Below, piece after piece: positions 7,424 through 16,470 of a stretch of DNA of 37,399 nucleotides. Position 1 is the stretch's first letter, and every line of letters begins with the position of its first letter. Below the pieces are notes generated by a model that saw only the letters and a list, made by a program, of their open reading frames with translations, was not told where the DNA came from and did no database searches. Made by a program: the position numbers and the translations under genes. Source of the stretch: Limnohabitans sp. Rim8 (GTDB taxonomy: Bacteria > Pseudomonadota > Gammaproteobacteria > Burkholderiales > Burkholderiaceae_C); NCBI GenBank assembly GCA_945897795.1, contig CAMDFT010000028.1, positions 1 through 37,399 on the forward strand. The letters run 5' to 3'.

Positions 7424-7569
7424 AGGAGGTGATGATGCGACGCTTTGCGCATCCGCGCAAGCCGCGTCGTCTGGCTGTCCCGCTCAGGCCATCAAGCGCG
7501 AGCCCTTGGGCACATGCGCCATCAAGAAGGCCATTTGGTCACTCAGGATGCGGCGGTTGCGCAAGATGA
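7424..7569 (+). other. Possible small antisense ORF with a perfect Shine-Dalgarno sequence
   Basis: AGGAGGTGAT at 7424-7433 matches the anti-SD fully and is followed at a suitable distance by ATG 7435, opening a 44-codon frame (MRRFAHPRKPRR..., ends CGGCAR) with the stop at 7569. It is Arg/Pro-rich and overlaps the 3' end of the HNH gene on the opposite strand. The composition looks like a shadow frame, so only the ribosome-binding site makes it notable. No family is recognised. Confidence 0.2.
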
Positions 7570-8053
7570 AGTCTTCCCAAAGGCTGGGCACATAAGGCGC
7601 GTACAACAGGGGCATGCTGGCCTGCTCGGGCGTGCGGTTGCTTTTGCGGTGGTTGCAGGAACGGCAGGCGGTCACCACATTCATCCAGTGGTCAGGGCCA
7701 CGCTGGGCCAACGGGACGATGTGCTCGCGGGTCAGTTCCGACTCGTGAAAATGCCCACCGCAATAGGCGCACACCTGGCGGTCACGCACAAACAATTTGG
7801 TGTTGGTCAAGCCGGATCGCAAATCAAACGGGTTGATGCGCGGCACGCCCTGGGTGCCGATGATGCTGTTGACGGTGATGATGGATTGCTGGCCTGTGAG
7901 CGCGTTGTGACCGCCGTGAAAAACCGCCAATTGCTGACCCGCCTCCCAACGCACCTCGTCGGCGGCGTAATGGGTGACGGCTTGCTCCAGCGTGATCCAC
8001 GATTGCGGCAAGCCTTGGGCCGAGAGTTTCAAAACCTTCACAGACGCCTCCAT
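7484..8053 (-). CDS. HNH endonuclease domain protein
   Basis: Predicted cytoplasmic HNH nuclease of 189 aa. The treble-clef zinc site is complete: C95-x2-C98 (VCAYCGG) and C130-x2-C133 (TACRSCN). The catalytic histidine motif LTREHIVPLAQRG has H111, followed by W123-MN. It then carries KSNRTPEQASMPLLYAPYVPS, the conserved tail of the housekeeping HNH family common in betaproteobacteria and cyanobacteria. The N-terminal 85 residues are conserved in this family but have no named role. No methyltransferase or other restriction gene is nearby, so a restriction role is not supported. It lies 132 bp upstream of the ligase gene on the same strand and may be co-transcribed with it. The start ATG at 8053 is divergent from ribF. 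Confidence 0.88.
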   Translation of the reverse strand: MEASVKVLKLSAQGLPQSWITLEQAVTHYAADEVRWEAGQQLAVFHGGHNALTGQQSIITVNSIIGTQGVPRINPFDLRSGLTNTKLFVRDRQVCAYCGGHFHESELTREHIVPLAQRGPDHWMNVVTACRSCNHRKSNRTPEQASMPLLYAPYVPSLWEDFILRNRRILSDQMAFLMAHVPKGSRLMA

Positions 8054-8210
8054 CCAACAGTTTAAAAACCACTGACAAGAAAAGTTTCGTCTCGATCCTG
8101 CTGTTCAACTCTGGAAGCCGCCGCCAGCGGGATCGGGCTCAGTCACAATATACCCTCATACATTGACAATACCGTGAATGCTGGCGCTTGTGCCGGATCA
8201 ACGGCAGGAC

Positions 8211-9260
8211 ATGACGCGCGACATGAAGGTTTACCGAGGCTTCCACCATCCCGATCTGCCCCCCGCTTGCGCCTTGACCATCGGCAACTTTGACGGCGTG
8301 CACCGGGGTCACCAGGCCATGCTGGCACTGCTGCGCAGCGAAGCGGCCCATAGGGGCGTGCCCAGCTGCGTGATGACCTTCGAGCCGCACCCGCGAGACT
8401 ACTTTGCCAAGGCCCTCCACCAGCCCGATCTGGCCCCGGCCCGCATCGCCACAATGCGCGACAAACTGCAAGAACTAGAGCGCTGCGGCGTAGACCAAGT
8501 GGTGGTGGTGCCCTTTGACGCCCGGCTGGCCAGCCAGTCACCCCAAGACTTCATTGAGCAGGTGCTGGTGCGCGGCCTCGGCGTGCGCTATGTGCTGGTG
8601 GGTGACGATTTCCGCTTTGGCGCCAAACGGGCTGGCGACTACGCCATGCTCGACGCTGCCGGACAAAGCCTGGGCTTTGACGTGGCCCGCATGAACAGCT
8701 ACGAGGTGCGCGGCCTGCGCGTGTCCAGCTCGGCCGTGCGCGAGGCGCTGGCCAAAGGCGACCTGCCCGCGGTGCAGGCCCTGCTGGGCCGCCCCTACAG
8801 CATCAGTGGCCATGTGGTGCACGGGCGCAAGCTGGGTCGCGAGTTGGCCGCCACTGCCCAAGGCGCAGGCGACGGCTTTCGCACGCTGAATTTGCGCTTT
8901 ACGCACCGCAGGCCGGCCGCCAGCGGCATCTTCGTGGTCGAGGTGCATGGCCTGGCCGATCACCCATTGCGGGGCGTGGCCAATCTGGGCATCCGCCCCT
9001 CACTGGACCCAAATGACGTCAACGGCGGGCGCGTGCTGCTGGAGACGCACACCTTCGACTGGCCTGCCCATCTGGGGGCTGAGGGGGGCTACGGTAAAAT
9101 CATTCGGGTGGACTTGCTGCTTAAATTACACGACGAGCTCAAATACGACGGTCTGGACGCCCTGACAAAGGGCATTGCCAAAGACTGTGACGATGCACAG
9201 GCGTGGTTTGCTTCGCGCCATGGTGAAACCAGCCGCCAAACCACCCGCGACCGAATTTGA
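8211..9260 (+). CDS. ribF: Bifunctional riboflavin kinase / FAD synthetase
   Basis: Makes FMN and FAD from riboflavin in the cytoplasm. The ATG at 8211 is chosen because GGCAGGAC precedes it; alternatives are ATG 8178 and ATG 8223. It encodes 349 aa. The N-terminal adenylyltransferase domain has GNFDGVHRGH (25-34, H31 and H34 being the catalytic pair) and RVSSSAVREAL. The kinase domain starts at RPYSISGHVVHGRKLGRELA and includes GVANLGIRPS. The usual GFPTANL loop of the kinase domain is replaced by a longer GAGDGFRTLNLRF segment that keeps the Thr and Asn; this appears common in Burkholderiales from memory. The gene order ribF-ileS-lspA is the classic proteobacterial cluster, here interrupted only by a REP-like element. 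Confidence 0.95.
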   Translation: MTRDMKVYRGFHHPDLPPACALTIGNFDGVHRGHQAMLALLRSEAAHRGVPSCVMTFEPHPRDYFAKALHQPDLAPARIATMRDKLQELERCGVDQVVVVPFDARLASQSPQDFIEQVLVRGLGVRYVLVGDDFRFGAKRAGDYAMLDAAGQSLGFDVARMNSYEVRGLRVSSSAVREALAKGDLPAVQALLGRPYSISGHVVHGRKLGRELAATAQGAGDGFRTLNLRFTHRRPAASGIFVVEVHGLADHPLRGVANLGIRPSLDPNDVNGGRVLLETHTFDWPAHLGAEGGYGKIIRVDLLLKLHDELKYDGLDALTKGIAKDCDDAQAWFASRHGETSRQTTRDRI

Positions 9261-9282
9261 CGCTCTGGCCCTCGTTTGCCGC

Positions 9283-9371
9283 CTTCGACAGGCTCAGGGC
9301 AAACGACCTCAACGGCCCACCCCCTCTTGATCTCTCCGAACGGCCCGCCGCTCGGGCTGAGCTTGTCGAAG
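9283..9371. repeat. REP-like inverted repeat pair between ribF and ileS
   Basis: CTTCGACAGGCTCAGGGC at 9283-9300 and GGGCTGAGCTTGTCGAAG at 9354-9371 are inverted arms matching at 15 of 18 positions, 53 bp apart. The TTCGACAGGCTCAGGGC unit is recognisable from memory as an intergenic palindromic repeat scattered in many proteobacterial genomes. It sits in the 131 bp between ribF and ileS. It may attenuate or stabilise the transcript, and its right arm ends 20 bp before the ileS start. Confidence 0.7.
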
Positions 9372-9391
9372 CCCTCTCGACTTGACGCACC

Positions 9392-12271
9392 ATGACCGAC
9401 AAAACCCAGAACCCCGACACCCGCATCAACATGATGGACACCCCGTTCCCGATGCGCGGCGACCTGCCCAAGCGCGAGCCGGGCTGGGTGAGCGAGTGGA
9501 ACGACGGTGGTTTGTACAAAAAACTGCGTGCTGCCCGCCAAGGTGCCCCGCTGTTCGTGCTGCACGACGGCCCGCCTTATGCCAACGGCAAGCTGCACAT
9601 CGGCCATGCGCTGAACAAAGTGCTCAAAGACATGATCGTCAAGTCCAAACAATTGGCGGGCTTTGACGCGCAATACATCCCCGGCTGGGACTGCCACGGC
9701 TTGCCGATCGAAAACGCGATTGAAAAACTGCACGGCCGCAAGCTCAGCCGCGACGACATGCAGGCCAAAAGCCGCGCCTTTGCCACCGAGCAAATCGGCC
9801 AGCAACGCGAAGACTTCAAACGCCTGGGCGTGCTCGGCGACTGGGAGCGCCCTTACCGCACCATGGACTTCGCCAACGAAGCCGGTGAAATCCGGGCCTT
9901 CAAGCGCGTGATCGAGCGCGGCTTTGTTTACCGCGGCCTCAAACCCGTTTACTGGTGCTTTGACTGCGGCTCGTCGCTCGCCGAATTCGAGATCGAATAC
10001 GCCGACAAAAAGAGCGACACGCTGGACGTGGCCTTTGAAGCCGACAACACCGCCGCGCTGGCTGCCGCCTTTGGCCTGCCCCAACTGCCTGGCGAGGGCA
10101 GCAAAAAGGCCTTTGCCGTCATCTGGACCACCACCGCATGGACGATTCCCGCCAACCAAGCGCTCAACGCCCACCCCGAGCTGGAATACGCCCTGGTGGA
10201 CACACCACGCGGCGTGTTGCTGATGGCCGCCAGCCTGGTCGAGAAATGCCTGGAGCGCTACCAACTGCAAGGCACCGTGATCGCCACCGCTGTGGGCGAG
10301 AAGTTGCGCGGCCTGGTGTTCCGCCACCCGCTTTATGACACCGTGAGCGCTGAAGAAGGTGGCCCATACAGCTACCGCCGCCCATCTCCCCTGTACCTGG
10401 CCGAGTACGTGACCGCCACCGACGGTACCGGCATCGTGCACTCGTCCCCCGCCTACGGCGTGGACGACTTCAACTCCTGCATCGCCAACGGCCTGGCCTA
10501 CGACGACATCCTCAACCCGGTGCAAGGCAATGGCGTGTACGCCGAAGAGCTGCCTTTCTTTGGCGGCCAGCACATCTGGAAAGCCTGTGCCCGCGTGATC
10601 GAGGTGCTGGGCCAAAGTGACCGCCTGATGGCCACGGTGGAAATCACACACAGCTACCCGCACTGCTGGCGTCATAAAACCCCCGTCATCTACCGAGCTG
10701 CCGCCCAATGGTTTGTGCGCATGGACGAGGGCGAGGGCGTGTTCACCCAAGACAAAGCGCCCAAGACCTTGCGCCAGCTGGCGCTGGACGCGATCGAGCA
10801 AACCCAGTTCTACCCCGAGAACGGCAAGACCCGCCTGCGCGACATGATCGCCAACCGCCCCGACTGGTGCATCTCGCGCCAGCGCAGCTGGGGCGTGCCC
10901 GTGCCTTTCTTTCTGCACAAGGACTCGGGCGAACTGCACCCCAACACCATGGCCATCCTGGACCAAGCCGCTGACATCGTCGAAAAAGGCGGCATCGAAG
11001 CCTGGAGCCGCGTCACGGTGGAAGAGATTTTGGGTGCGACCGACGCGCCCAGCTACACCAAGAGCACCGACATTCTGGAAGTCTGGTTCGACTCGGGCTC
11101 CACCTTCCAACATGTGCTGCGCGGCAGCCACAAAGATGCTTACGGCGTGCCGCCCTTCCACACCGAAGGCCCTGAAGCCGACCTGTATCTGGAAGGCCAC
11201 GACCAGCACCGCGGTTGGTTCCACAGCTCGCTGCTGCTGGGCTGCGCCTTGTATGGCCGTGCACCTTACCGGGGCCTGCTGACCCACGGCTTTGCCACCG
11301 ATGGCCAAGGCCGCAAGATGAGCAAGTCGCTGGGCAACACGGTGGACCCGCAAACCATCACCTCCAAAATGGGCGCAGAAATCGTGCGCCTGTGGGTGGC
11401 CAGCACCGACTACTCGGGCGACCTGAACATCGACGAAAAAATCCTGGCCCGCGTGGTGGACAGCTACCGCCGCATCCGCAACACGCTGCGCTTCTTGATG
11501 GCCAACGTGAGCGACTTTGACCCAGCCACCGACACCGTGCCCGACGACCAACTGCTGGAAATCGACCGCTTTGCGCTGGCCCGCGCCGCGCAGCTGCAAG
11601 CCGACATCCGCGCCCACTTCGACATGTACGAATTCCACCCCGTGGTGTCCAAACTGCAGATTTATTGCTCGGAAGACCTGGGCGCGTTTTATCTGGACGT
11701 GCTGAAAGACCGCCTGTACACCACCGCACCCAAGAGCCTGGCCCGCCGCAGTGCACAGACGGCGCTGTACCGCATCACCCACGGCATGCTGCGCTGGATG
11801 GCGCCGTTCTTGTCGTTCACGGCAGAAGAAGCTTGGACCACTTTCGGCACATCGGAATCCATCTTCCTGGAAACCTTCAGCGACTTCGGCACGGCCGATG
11901 AAGCACTCTTGGCCAAGTGGGCGCGCATCCGCGAGATCCGCGATCTGGTGAACAAAGACATCGAAAACCTGCGTGCAGATGGCCAGGTGGGCGCATCGCT
12001 GCAAGCCGAAATCAGCTTGACCGCGCCAGCTGCTGACCATGCCCTGCTGGCCAGTTTGGGCGCAGACATCAAGTTCGTGTTCATCACCTCCAAAGTGACT
12101 TTGCTGGCGGGCGACAGCCTTGCGGTGCAAGTGGCGGTCAGCCAAGCCACCAAATGCGAGCGCTGCTGGCACTATGCGGACGACGTGGGCCACAACGCCG
12201 ACCACCCCACCATTTGCGGGCGCTGCGTGAGCAATTTGCATGGCGCCGGCGAAACCCGCTTGGTGGCCTGA
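9392..12271 (+). CDS. ileS: Isoleucyl-tRNA synthetase
   Basis: Class I aminoacyl-tRNA synthetase of 959 aa charging tRNA-Ile. The Rossmann-fold HIGH motif ([15 protein letters not shown]) has H69-H72. The CP1 editing domain includes [15 protein letters not shown] and the [15 protein letters not shown] region. The KMSKS loop is at 642-646 ([10 protein letters not shown]). The C-terminal zinc finger is complete, with C922, C925, C942 and C945 (CERCWHY, ICGRC). Length and architecture match the bacterial type 1 enzyme. It is followed after 28 bp by lspA. The start at 9392 lies shortly after the REP-like element; no strong Shine-Dalgarno sequence precedes it. Confidence 0.98.
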   Translation: MTDKTQNPDTRINMMDTPFPMRGDLPKREPGWVSEWNDGGLYKKLRAARQGAPLFVLHDGPPYANGKLHIGHALNKVLKDMIVKSKQLAGFDAQYIPGWDCHGLPIENAIEKLHGRKLSRDDMQAKSRAFATEQIGQQREDFKRLGVLGDWERPYRTMDFANEAGEIRAFKRVIERGFVYRGLKPVYWCFDCGSSLAEFEIEYADKKSDTLDVAFEADNTAALAAAFGLPQLPGEGSKKAFAVIWTTTAWTIPANQALNAHPELEYALVDTPRGVLLMAASLVEKCLERYQLQGTVIATAVGEKLRGLVFRHPLYDTVSAEEGGPYSYRRPSPLYLAEYVTATDGTGIVHSSPAYGVDDFNSCIANGLAYDDILNPVQGNGVYAEELPFFGGQHIWKACARVIEVLGQSDRLMATVEITHSYPHCWRHKTPVIYRAAAQWFVRMDEGEGVFTQDKAPKTLRQLALDAIEQTQFYPENGKTRLRDMIANRPDWCISRQRSWGVPVPFFLHKDSGELHPNTMAILDQAADIVEKGGIEAWSRVTVEEILGATDAPSYTKSTDILEVWFDSGSTFQHVLRGSHKDAYGVPPFHTEGPEADLYLEGHDQHRGWFHSSLLLGCALYGRAPYRGLLTHGFATDGQGRKMSKSLGNTVDPQTITSKMGAEIVRLWVASTDYSGDLNIDEKILARVVDSYRRIRNTLRFLMANVSDFDPATDTVPDDQLLEIDRFALARAAQLQADIRAHFDMYEFHPVVSKLQIYCSEDLGAFYLDVLKDRLYTTAPKSLARRSAQTALYRITHGMLRWMAPFLSFTAEEAWTTFGTSESIFLETFSDFGTADEALLAKWARIREIRDLVNKDIENLRADGQVGASLQAEISLTAPAADHALLASLGADIKFVFITSKVTLLAGDSLAVQVAVSQATKCERCWHYADDVGHNADHPTICGRCVSNLHGAGETRLVA

Positions 12272-12299
12272 AGCTGACGCACCCCAAGGACCCACACCC

Positions 12300-12800
12300 A
12301 TGGCCAACAAATTCAAAACCAGCAACCGCCCCAGCCTGTGGGTCTGGCTGGGCATTGCCCTGCTGGTCCTGCTGCTCGACCAGTTCACCAAGGTTCTGGT
12401 GCTCGGCGCTTTCCAGCTGGGTGACAGCACGCCCATCACCTCGTTCTTCAACTTGGTGCGGGTGCACAACCACGGCGCAGCCTTCTCGTTTCTGGCCGGT
12501 GCTGGGGGTTGGCAGCGCTGGTTTTTCACGGGCATTGGCGTGGCCGCGGCCATCTTCATGGTCTGGATGCTGCGCGCCCACCCCGGCCAAAAACTCTTCA
12601 GCCTGGCCATCTCGCTGATTTTGGGTGGAGCCATTGGCAACGTGATCGACCGCCTGCTGCACGGCTACGTGGTCGACTTTCTGGACTTTTACTGGGGCAC
12701 TTGGCACTTCCCAGCCTTCAACGTGGCCGATGCCGGCATCAGCGTGGGCGCGGCCCTGCTGATCCTGGACGAAATCCTGCGCGTGCGTCGCGGGCGTTGA
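12300..12800 (+). CDS. lspA: Lipoprotein signal peptidase (signal peptidase II)
   Basis: Inner-membrane aspartyl protease cleaving prolipoprotein signal peptides. The ATG at 12300 is preferred (AAGGA about ten bases upstream) over a frame overlapping ileS from 12240. It encodes 166 aa with four membrane segments (about 14-34, 72-90, 98-116 and 143-160). Catalytic aspartates are D126 in YVVDFLDF and D144 in FNVADAGIS, and the conserved GNVIDRL precedes them. It probably shares a transcript with ileS. Its product would process the acid-phosphatase lipoprotein predicted elsewhere in this window. Confidence 0.96.
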   Translation: MANKFKTSNRPSLWVWLGIALLVLLLDQFTKVLVLGAFQLGDSTPITSFFNLVRVHNHGAAFSFLAGAGGWQRWFFTGIGVAAAIFMVWMLRAHPGQKLFSLAISLILGGAIGNVIDRLLHGYVVDFLDFYWGTWHFPAFNVADAGISVGAALLILDEILRVRRGR

Positions 12801-12843
12801 ATTTTGTTAAGCTGTTGGACCTGATTGAAAAACGGAGACTCCC

Positions 12844-13992
12844 ATGCCCGGATTACTGCCCCAAATTGACCCCGATGGTCTGCTCGAATTTTCGGTGGTC
12901 TACACCGACCGCGCCCTGAACCACATGTCCAAGCGTTTTGGCGGCGTGATGACCGACATCTCGCGCATGCTCAAAACCGTCTACGGCGCACACTCGGTGG
13001 CGCTGGTGCCCGGCAGCGGCACTTTTGGCATGGAGTCGGTGGCCCGTCAGTTCGCCACCAACCAGCACGTCATGGTGATCCGCAATGGCTGGTTCAGCTA
13101 CCGCTGGACGCAAATCTTTGACATGGGCCAGATTCCCAAAAGCCACAGCGTGCTCAAGGCGCGCCGCGTGTCCGAGTCCTCACAAGCCGCGTGGACCCCT
13201 GCCCCAATCGAGCAAGTCAAAGCCGCCATTGCCTCAGAAAAACCTGCACTGGTGTTTGCCCCGCACGTCGAAACTTCGGCTGGCATGATCCTGCCCGACG
13301 ACTACCTGAAGGCCGTGTCCGATGCTGTGCACGCGGTGGGGGGCCTGTTTGTGCTCGACTGCATCGCTTCGGGCGCCATGTGGGTGGACATGCAAGCCAC
13401 GGGGGTGGATGTGTTGATCAGCGCCCCACAAAAAGGCTGGAGCAGCTCGCCCTGCTGCGCCATGGTCATGCTGAGCGAGCGCGCGCGCCACGCGATTGAC
13501 AGCACCACCAGCACCACCTTTGCGATGGACCTGAAAAAGTGGCTGCAAGTGATGGAAACCTACGAAAGTGGTGGCCACATGTACCACACCACCTTGCCCA
13601 CCGATGCCCTGCAGCGCCTGCAAGAGACCATGCTGGAGACCGAGGCCTATGGCTTTGACAAAGTGCGCGACGAACAAATGGCGCTGGGTCGCCAAGTGCG
13701 TGACCTGCTTCTGACACATGGCTTTCCCAGCGTTGCCGCGCCCGGTTTTGAAGCGCCTGGTGTGGTGGTCAGCTACACCACGGACCCCGAGATCCAAAGC
13801 AGCAAAAAGTTTTTGGCGCTGGGCCTGCAAACCGCCGCAGGCGTGCCCCTGCAGTGCGACGAGCCTGCCGACTTCCGCACCTTCCGCATGGGCTTGTTTG
13901 GTCTGGACAAATGGCACCAAGTGCCTCGCACACTGCAACACCTGAGCGATGCGCTGGAAACCATTGCCCCCAAGGCCAAACTGGCGGCTTGA
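12844..13992 (+). CDS. Class V aminotransferase (alanine/serine-glyoxylate aminotransferase type)
   Basis: PLP-dependent fold-type I enzyme of 382 aa. PGSGTFGMESVARQF (55-69) is the phosphate-binding region, D172 (FVLDCIASG) should contact the PLP nitrogen, and K197 in ISAPQKGWS is the predicted Schiff-base lysine. The overall pattern is that of class V aminotransferases such as serine-glyoxylate or alanine-glyoxylate enzymes. The substrate pair cannot be fixed; 2-aminoethylphosphonate-pyruvate transaminase is a less likely option because no phosphonate genes are nearby. A CGGAG site precedes the ATG. It lies 43 bp after lspA and may be read from the same transcript. It is followed by a strong terminator. 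Confidence 0.9.
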   Translation: MPGLLPQIDPDGLLEFSVVYTDRALNHMSKRFGGVMTDISRMLKTVYGAHSVALVPGSGTFGMESVARQFATNQHVMVIRNGWFSYRWTQIFDMGQIPKSHSVLKARRVSESSQAAWTPAPIEQVKAAIASEKPALVFAPHVETSAGMILPDDYLKAVSDAVHAVGGLFVLDCIASGAMWVDMQATGVDVLISAPQKGWSSSPCCAMVMLSERARHAIDSTTSTTFAMDLKKWLQVMETYESGGHMYHTTLPTDALQRLQETMLETEAYGFDKVRDEQMALGRQVRDLLLTHGFPSVAAPGFEAPGVVVSYTTDPEIQSSKKFLALGLQTAAGVPLQCDEPADFRTFRMGLFGLDKWHQVPRTLQHLSDALETIAPKAKLAA

Positions 13993-14013
13993 GCCTCGTC
14001 ATAGACCGGCCAC

Positions 14014-14050
14014 AAAAAAACCGCTGACCATTCAGGTCAGCGGTTTTTTT
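14014..14050. terminator. Bidirectional Rho-independent terminator
   Basis: An A-run (14014-14020), CCGCTGACC, loop ATTCA, GGTCAGCGG and seven Ts form a perfect 9-bp stem with T-runs on both strands. It lies between the aminotransferase gene (plus) and the quinone oxidoreductase gene (minus) and ends both. Confidence 0.93.
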
Positions 14051-14103
14051 CATTCAACGCAGCGTGAATGGGCATCCAGCGCCGAAGCGCCGTCACCCAA
14101 GCT

Positions 14104-15087
14104 TCACAAGGTGATGATGGTGCAACCCGTGGTCTTGCGTGCTTCCAGGGCGGTGTGGGCGTCTTGGATGTTGGCCAGTGGGAAAGTCTGGTCAATGTGG
14201 ATCTTCACCTTGCCGCTGGTGACGGCCGCAAACAGGTCATCGGCCATTTCTTGCGTGCTTTCACGCGTGGTGATGTGGCTGAACAGCGTCTGGCGTGTCA
14301 CGTAGATGGAGCCCTTGGGTCCAAGGATGCCGGGTGCAAACGGGGCCACTGGGCCTGAGGCATTGCCAAAACTGGCCATCAAACCCAACGGGGCCAAACA
14401 GTCGAGTGATTTGTCCCAAGTGTCTTTGCCCACCGAGTCGTACACCACTTTGACGCCCTTGCCACCGGTGATTTCTTTGACCTTGGCCTGGAAATCTTCG
14501 GTGGAATAGTTGATGCAGAACTCCGCGCCATTGGCCAGGGCCAAAGCACACTTGGCGTCGCTGCCGGCGGTGCCAATCAGGCGCAAACCCAACGCCTTGG
14601 CCCACTGGCAAGCAATCAGGCCCACGCCACCCGCCGCAGCGTGGAACAGCACAAAGTCACCGGCCTTCAGGCCACCTTGGGGCTGCGTGCGCTTGAGCAG
14701 GTACTGCGCTGTCAGGCCCTTGAGCATCATGGCGGCGCCGGTCTCGAAAGAGATCGCATCGGGCAGCTTGCACACGCACTTGGCGGGCATCACGCGCACT
14801 TCGCAATAGCTGCCGGGAGGCTGGCTGGCATAGGCAGCGCGGTCGCCCACTTTCAGGTGCGCCACGCCCTCGCCCACGGCTTCAACCACGCCCGAGGCTT
14901 CCATGCCCAACTTGAGCGGCATGGGCAGCTGGTACAGGCCGCTGCGCTGGTACACGTCGATGAAATTCAGGCCGATGGCCTTGTGGCGAATGCGGATCTC
15001 GCCGGGGCCGGGTTCGCCCACGGTGACATCCACCAGTTTCATGACTTCAGGACCACCGTGTTGGTCAATCTGGACTGCAAGGCTCAT
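14104..15087 (-). CDS. NADPH:quinone oxidoreductase (zeta-crystallin-like, MDR superfamily)
   Basis: Zinc-free medium-chain reductase of 327 aa, likely reducing quinones or alpha,beta-unsaturated carbonyls with NADPH. The N-terminal GroES-like domain has IGLNFIDVYQRSGLY and MEASGVVEAVG. The nucleotide-binding fold has AAAGGVGLIACQWAKALG with the usual AxxGxxG loop and a TAGSDAKC turn. VKVVYDSVGKDTWDKSLDCL is typical of the quinone oxidoreductase branch. Structural zinc cysteines of alcohol dehydrogenases are absent. It stands alone: convergent with the aminotransferase gene and divergent from the EamA transporter gene (132 bp between starts). A CAGGAGATTTCCC site precedes the ATG. Confidence 0.92.
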   Translation of the reverse strand: MSLAVQIDQHGGPEVMKLVDVTVGEPGPGEIRIRHKAIGLNFIDVYQRSGLYQLPMPLKLGMEASGVVEAVGEGVAHLKVGDRAAYASQPPGSYCEVRVMPAKCVCKLPDAISFETGAAMMLKGLTAQYLLKRTQPQGGLKAGDFVLFHAAAGGVGLIACQWAKALGLRLIGTAGSDAKCALALANGAEFCINYSTEDFQAKVKEITGGKGVKVVYDSVGKDTWDKSLDCLAPLGLMASFGNASGPVAPFAPGILGPKGSIYVTRQTLFSHITTRESTQEMADDLFAAVTSGKVKIHIDQTFPLANIQDAHTALEARKTTGCTIITL

Positions 15088-15219
15088 GGGAAATCTCCTG
15101 TGAAAGTGATGTTTTCAATCTGCGACTTTGCCACGAATCGTGTCTCCCAGCCGGGAACAGGGCCGGTTGCGGGACAGTTTGGCGACAGCGGGAAAACCCG
15201 AATGCCGCTACATTGCCGC

Positions 15220-16119
15220 ATGACCCAAAAACTTTCGCCCGTGACCGCTTTGCTGCTGACGGTCCCCCCTTTGCTGTGGGCGGGCAATGCCGTGGTGGGC
15301 CGTCTGGTCAGCGACTTGGTGCCGCCCATCACGCTCAACTTTTTACGTTGGGCCGTGGCCTTGTTCATTTTGTTGCCCTTGGCGGCGTGGGTTCTGCGGC
15401 GCAGCAGCGGAATGTGGCAACACTGGCGGCGTTTTGCCCTGCTCAGTTTGCTGGGCGTGGGTTGCTACAACGCACTGCAATACCTGGCCCTGCAAACCTC
15501 CACCCCGCTGAACGTGACCCTGGTGGCGGCCAGTGGGCCGGTCTGGATGCTGGGCATTGGGGCGCTGTTTTTTCAGGCGCCGGTGCGGCGCGCTCAGGTT
15601 TATGGCGCCATGCTGTCGATTCTTGGCGTGCTGGTGGTGTTGTCGCGGGGCGACTGGACACAGCTCATGGCGGTGCGACTGGTGGAGGGCGATTTGTTCA
15701 TCCTGCTGGCCACCGCTTGTTGGTCTTGGTACAGCTGGTTGCTCAGCCGACGTGACGAGCCCGAAGCTATCCGCAACGACTGGGCTGCCTTTTTGCTCGC
15801 GCAGGTGGTGTTCGGTCTAATCTGGTCGGGCTTGTTTGCGGGCATGGAATGGGGCCTGACCGATGCGCACATCAGATGGGGCTGGCCCCTGATCGCTGCG
15901 CTGGCCTTTGTGGCCGTGGGCCCGGCCGTGCTGGCCTACCGCTGCTGGGGATTGGGCATCCAGAAGGCAGGGCCAGCCGTGGCCGGCTTTTTTGCCAACC
16001 TCACGCCGCTGTTTGCTGCCATTTTGTCAGCGGCGTTTTTGGGCGAGCTGCCGCACCTGTACCACATGGCCGCGTTTGCGCTGATTGTGGGTGGGATCGT
16101 GGTGTCGGCCAGGCCATAA
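15220..16119 (+). CDS. EamA-family drug/metabolite transporter (DMT)
   Basis: Inner-membrane permease of 299 aa with about ten hydrophobic segments in two tandem EamA repeats. The first begins LLLTVPPLLWAGNAVVGRLV with LNFLRWAVALFILLPLAAW. The second begins after GDLFILLATACWSWYSWL. It ends with LIVGGIVVSARP, and the C-terminal repeat contains AGFFANLTPLFAAILSAAFLGE, the usual EamA ending. The start ATG 15220 lies right before the first membrane segment; an upstream in-frame ATG at 15202 is possible, while the far upstream frame antisense to the oxidoreductase is a shadow. DMT proteins usually export amino acids or other metabolites; the substrate here is unknown. Confidence 0.9.
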   Translation: MTQKLSPVTALLLTVPPLLWAGNAVVGRLVSDLVPPITLNFLRWAVALFILLPLAAWVLRRSSGMWQHWRRFALLSLLGVGCYNALQYLALQTSTPLNVTLVAASGPVWMLGIGALFFQAPVRRAQVYGAMLSILGVLVVLSRGDWTQLMAVRLVEGDLFILLATACWSWYSWLLSRRDEPEAIRNDWAAFLLAQVVFGLIWSGLFAGMEWGLTDAHIRWGWPLIAALAFVAVGPAVLAYRCWGLGIQKAGPAVAGFFANLTPLFAAILSAAFLGELPHLYHMAAFALIVGGIVVSARP

Positions 16120-16470
16120 GGCACAAGGGTTAAGCGCAGCCACTTTAGAGAATTCCAAAGTTCATTTTGGCTGCAATCACGGACGGCCATTTAGCAAACG
16201 ACTTATCTGCTGCAACAGGCGCTTTTCGCGGGGCATCGGAGGATGAGGCTGAAGGCCCCAACGCGGTCACTGCGCTGACTCTTTCAACTTGAGAAGCCGT
16301 GACAAGCGATCAGAAATAGCCCCATTCATAGAAATTTTGGACATCCCAGACGATGTCTTAGTTTTTCCCCTCAAAATAATAGAAACTACTTCTCCTCGAA
16401 TGTTTCTCAGCAGTGGCTTTGCGGCGTTTGAATGGGCGAACTGAACTGATCACAAAACGCAGGCTTAAAC
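16120..16470. other. 351-bp intergenic region upstream of ndh
   Basis: The only gene-free stretch over 300 bp. It is more AT-rich than its surroundings and must contain the ndh promoter. It holds the inverted repeat GACATC-N6-GATGTC (16340-16357). On the minus strand a 25-codon frame (MSKISMNGAISDRLSRLL..., 16267-16344) is followed, after a frame change, by an open stretch ending at 16145. This could be a decayed small gene, but the support is weak. No tRNA-like fold or terminator was seen. Confidence 0.5.
16340..16357. promoter_or_regulatory. Inverted repeat GACATC-N6-GATGTC upstream of ndh
   Basis: A perfect 6-bp dyad with a 6-bp spacer lies 113 bp before the NADH dehydrogenase start, near TTGGAC and an AT-rich run. 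Size and spacing fit a dimeric transcription-factor site. No factor can be assigned. Confidence 0.35.

Noticed and set aside
9089..12640. 1183-aa minus-strand frame opposite ileS
   Set aside because: A long shadow frame caused by GC-rich codon use in ileS. It has a His/Ala/Gly-rich composition and no domain, and ileS is certain.
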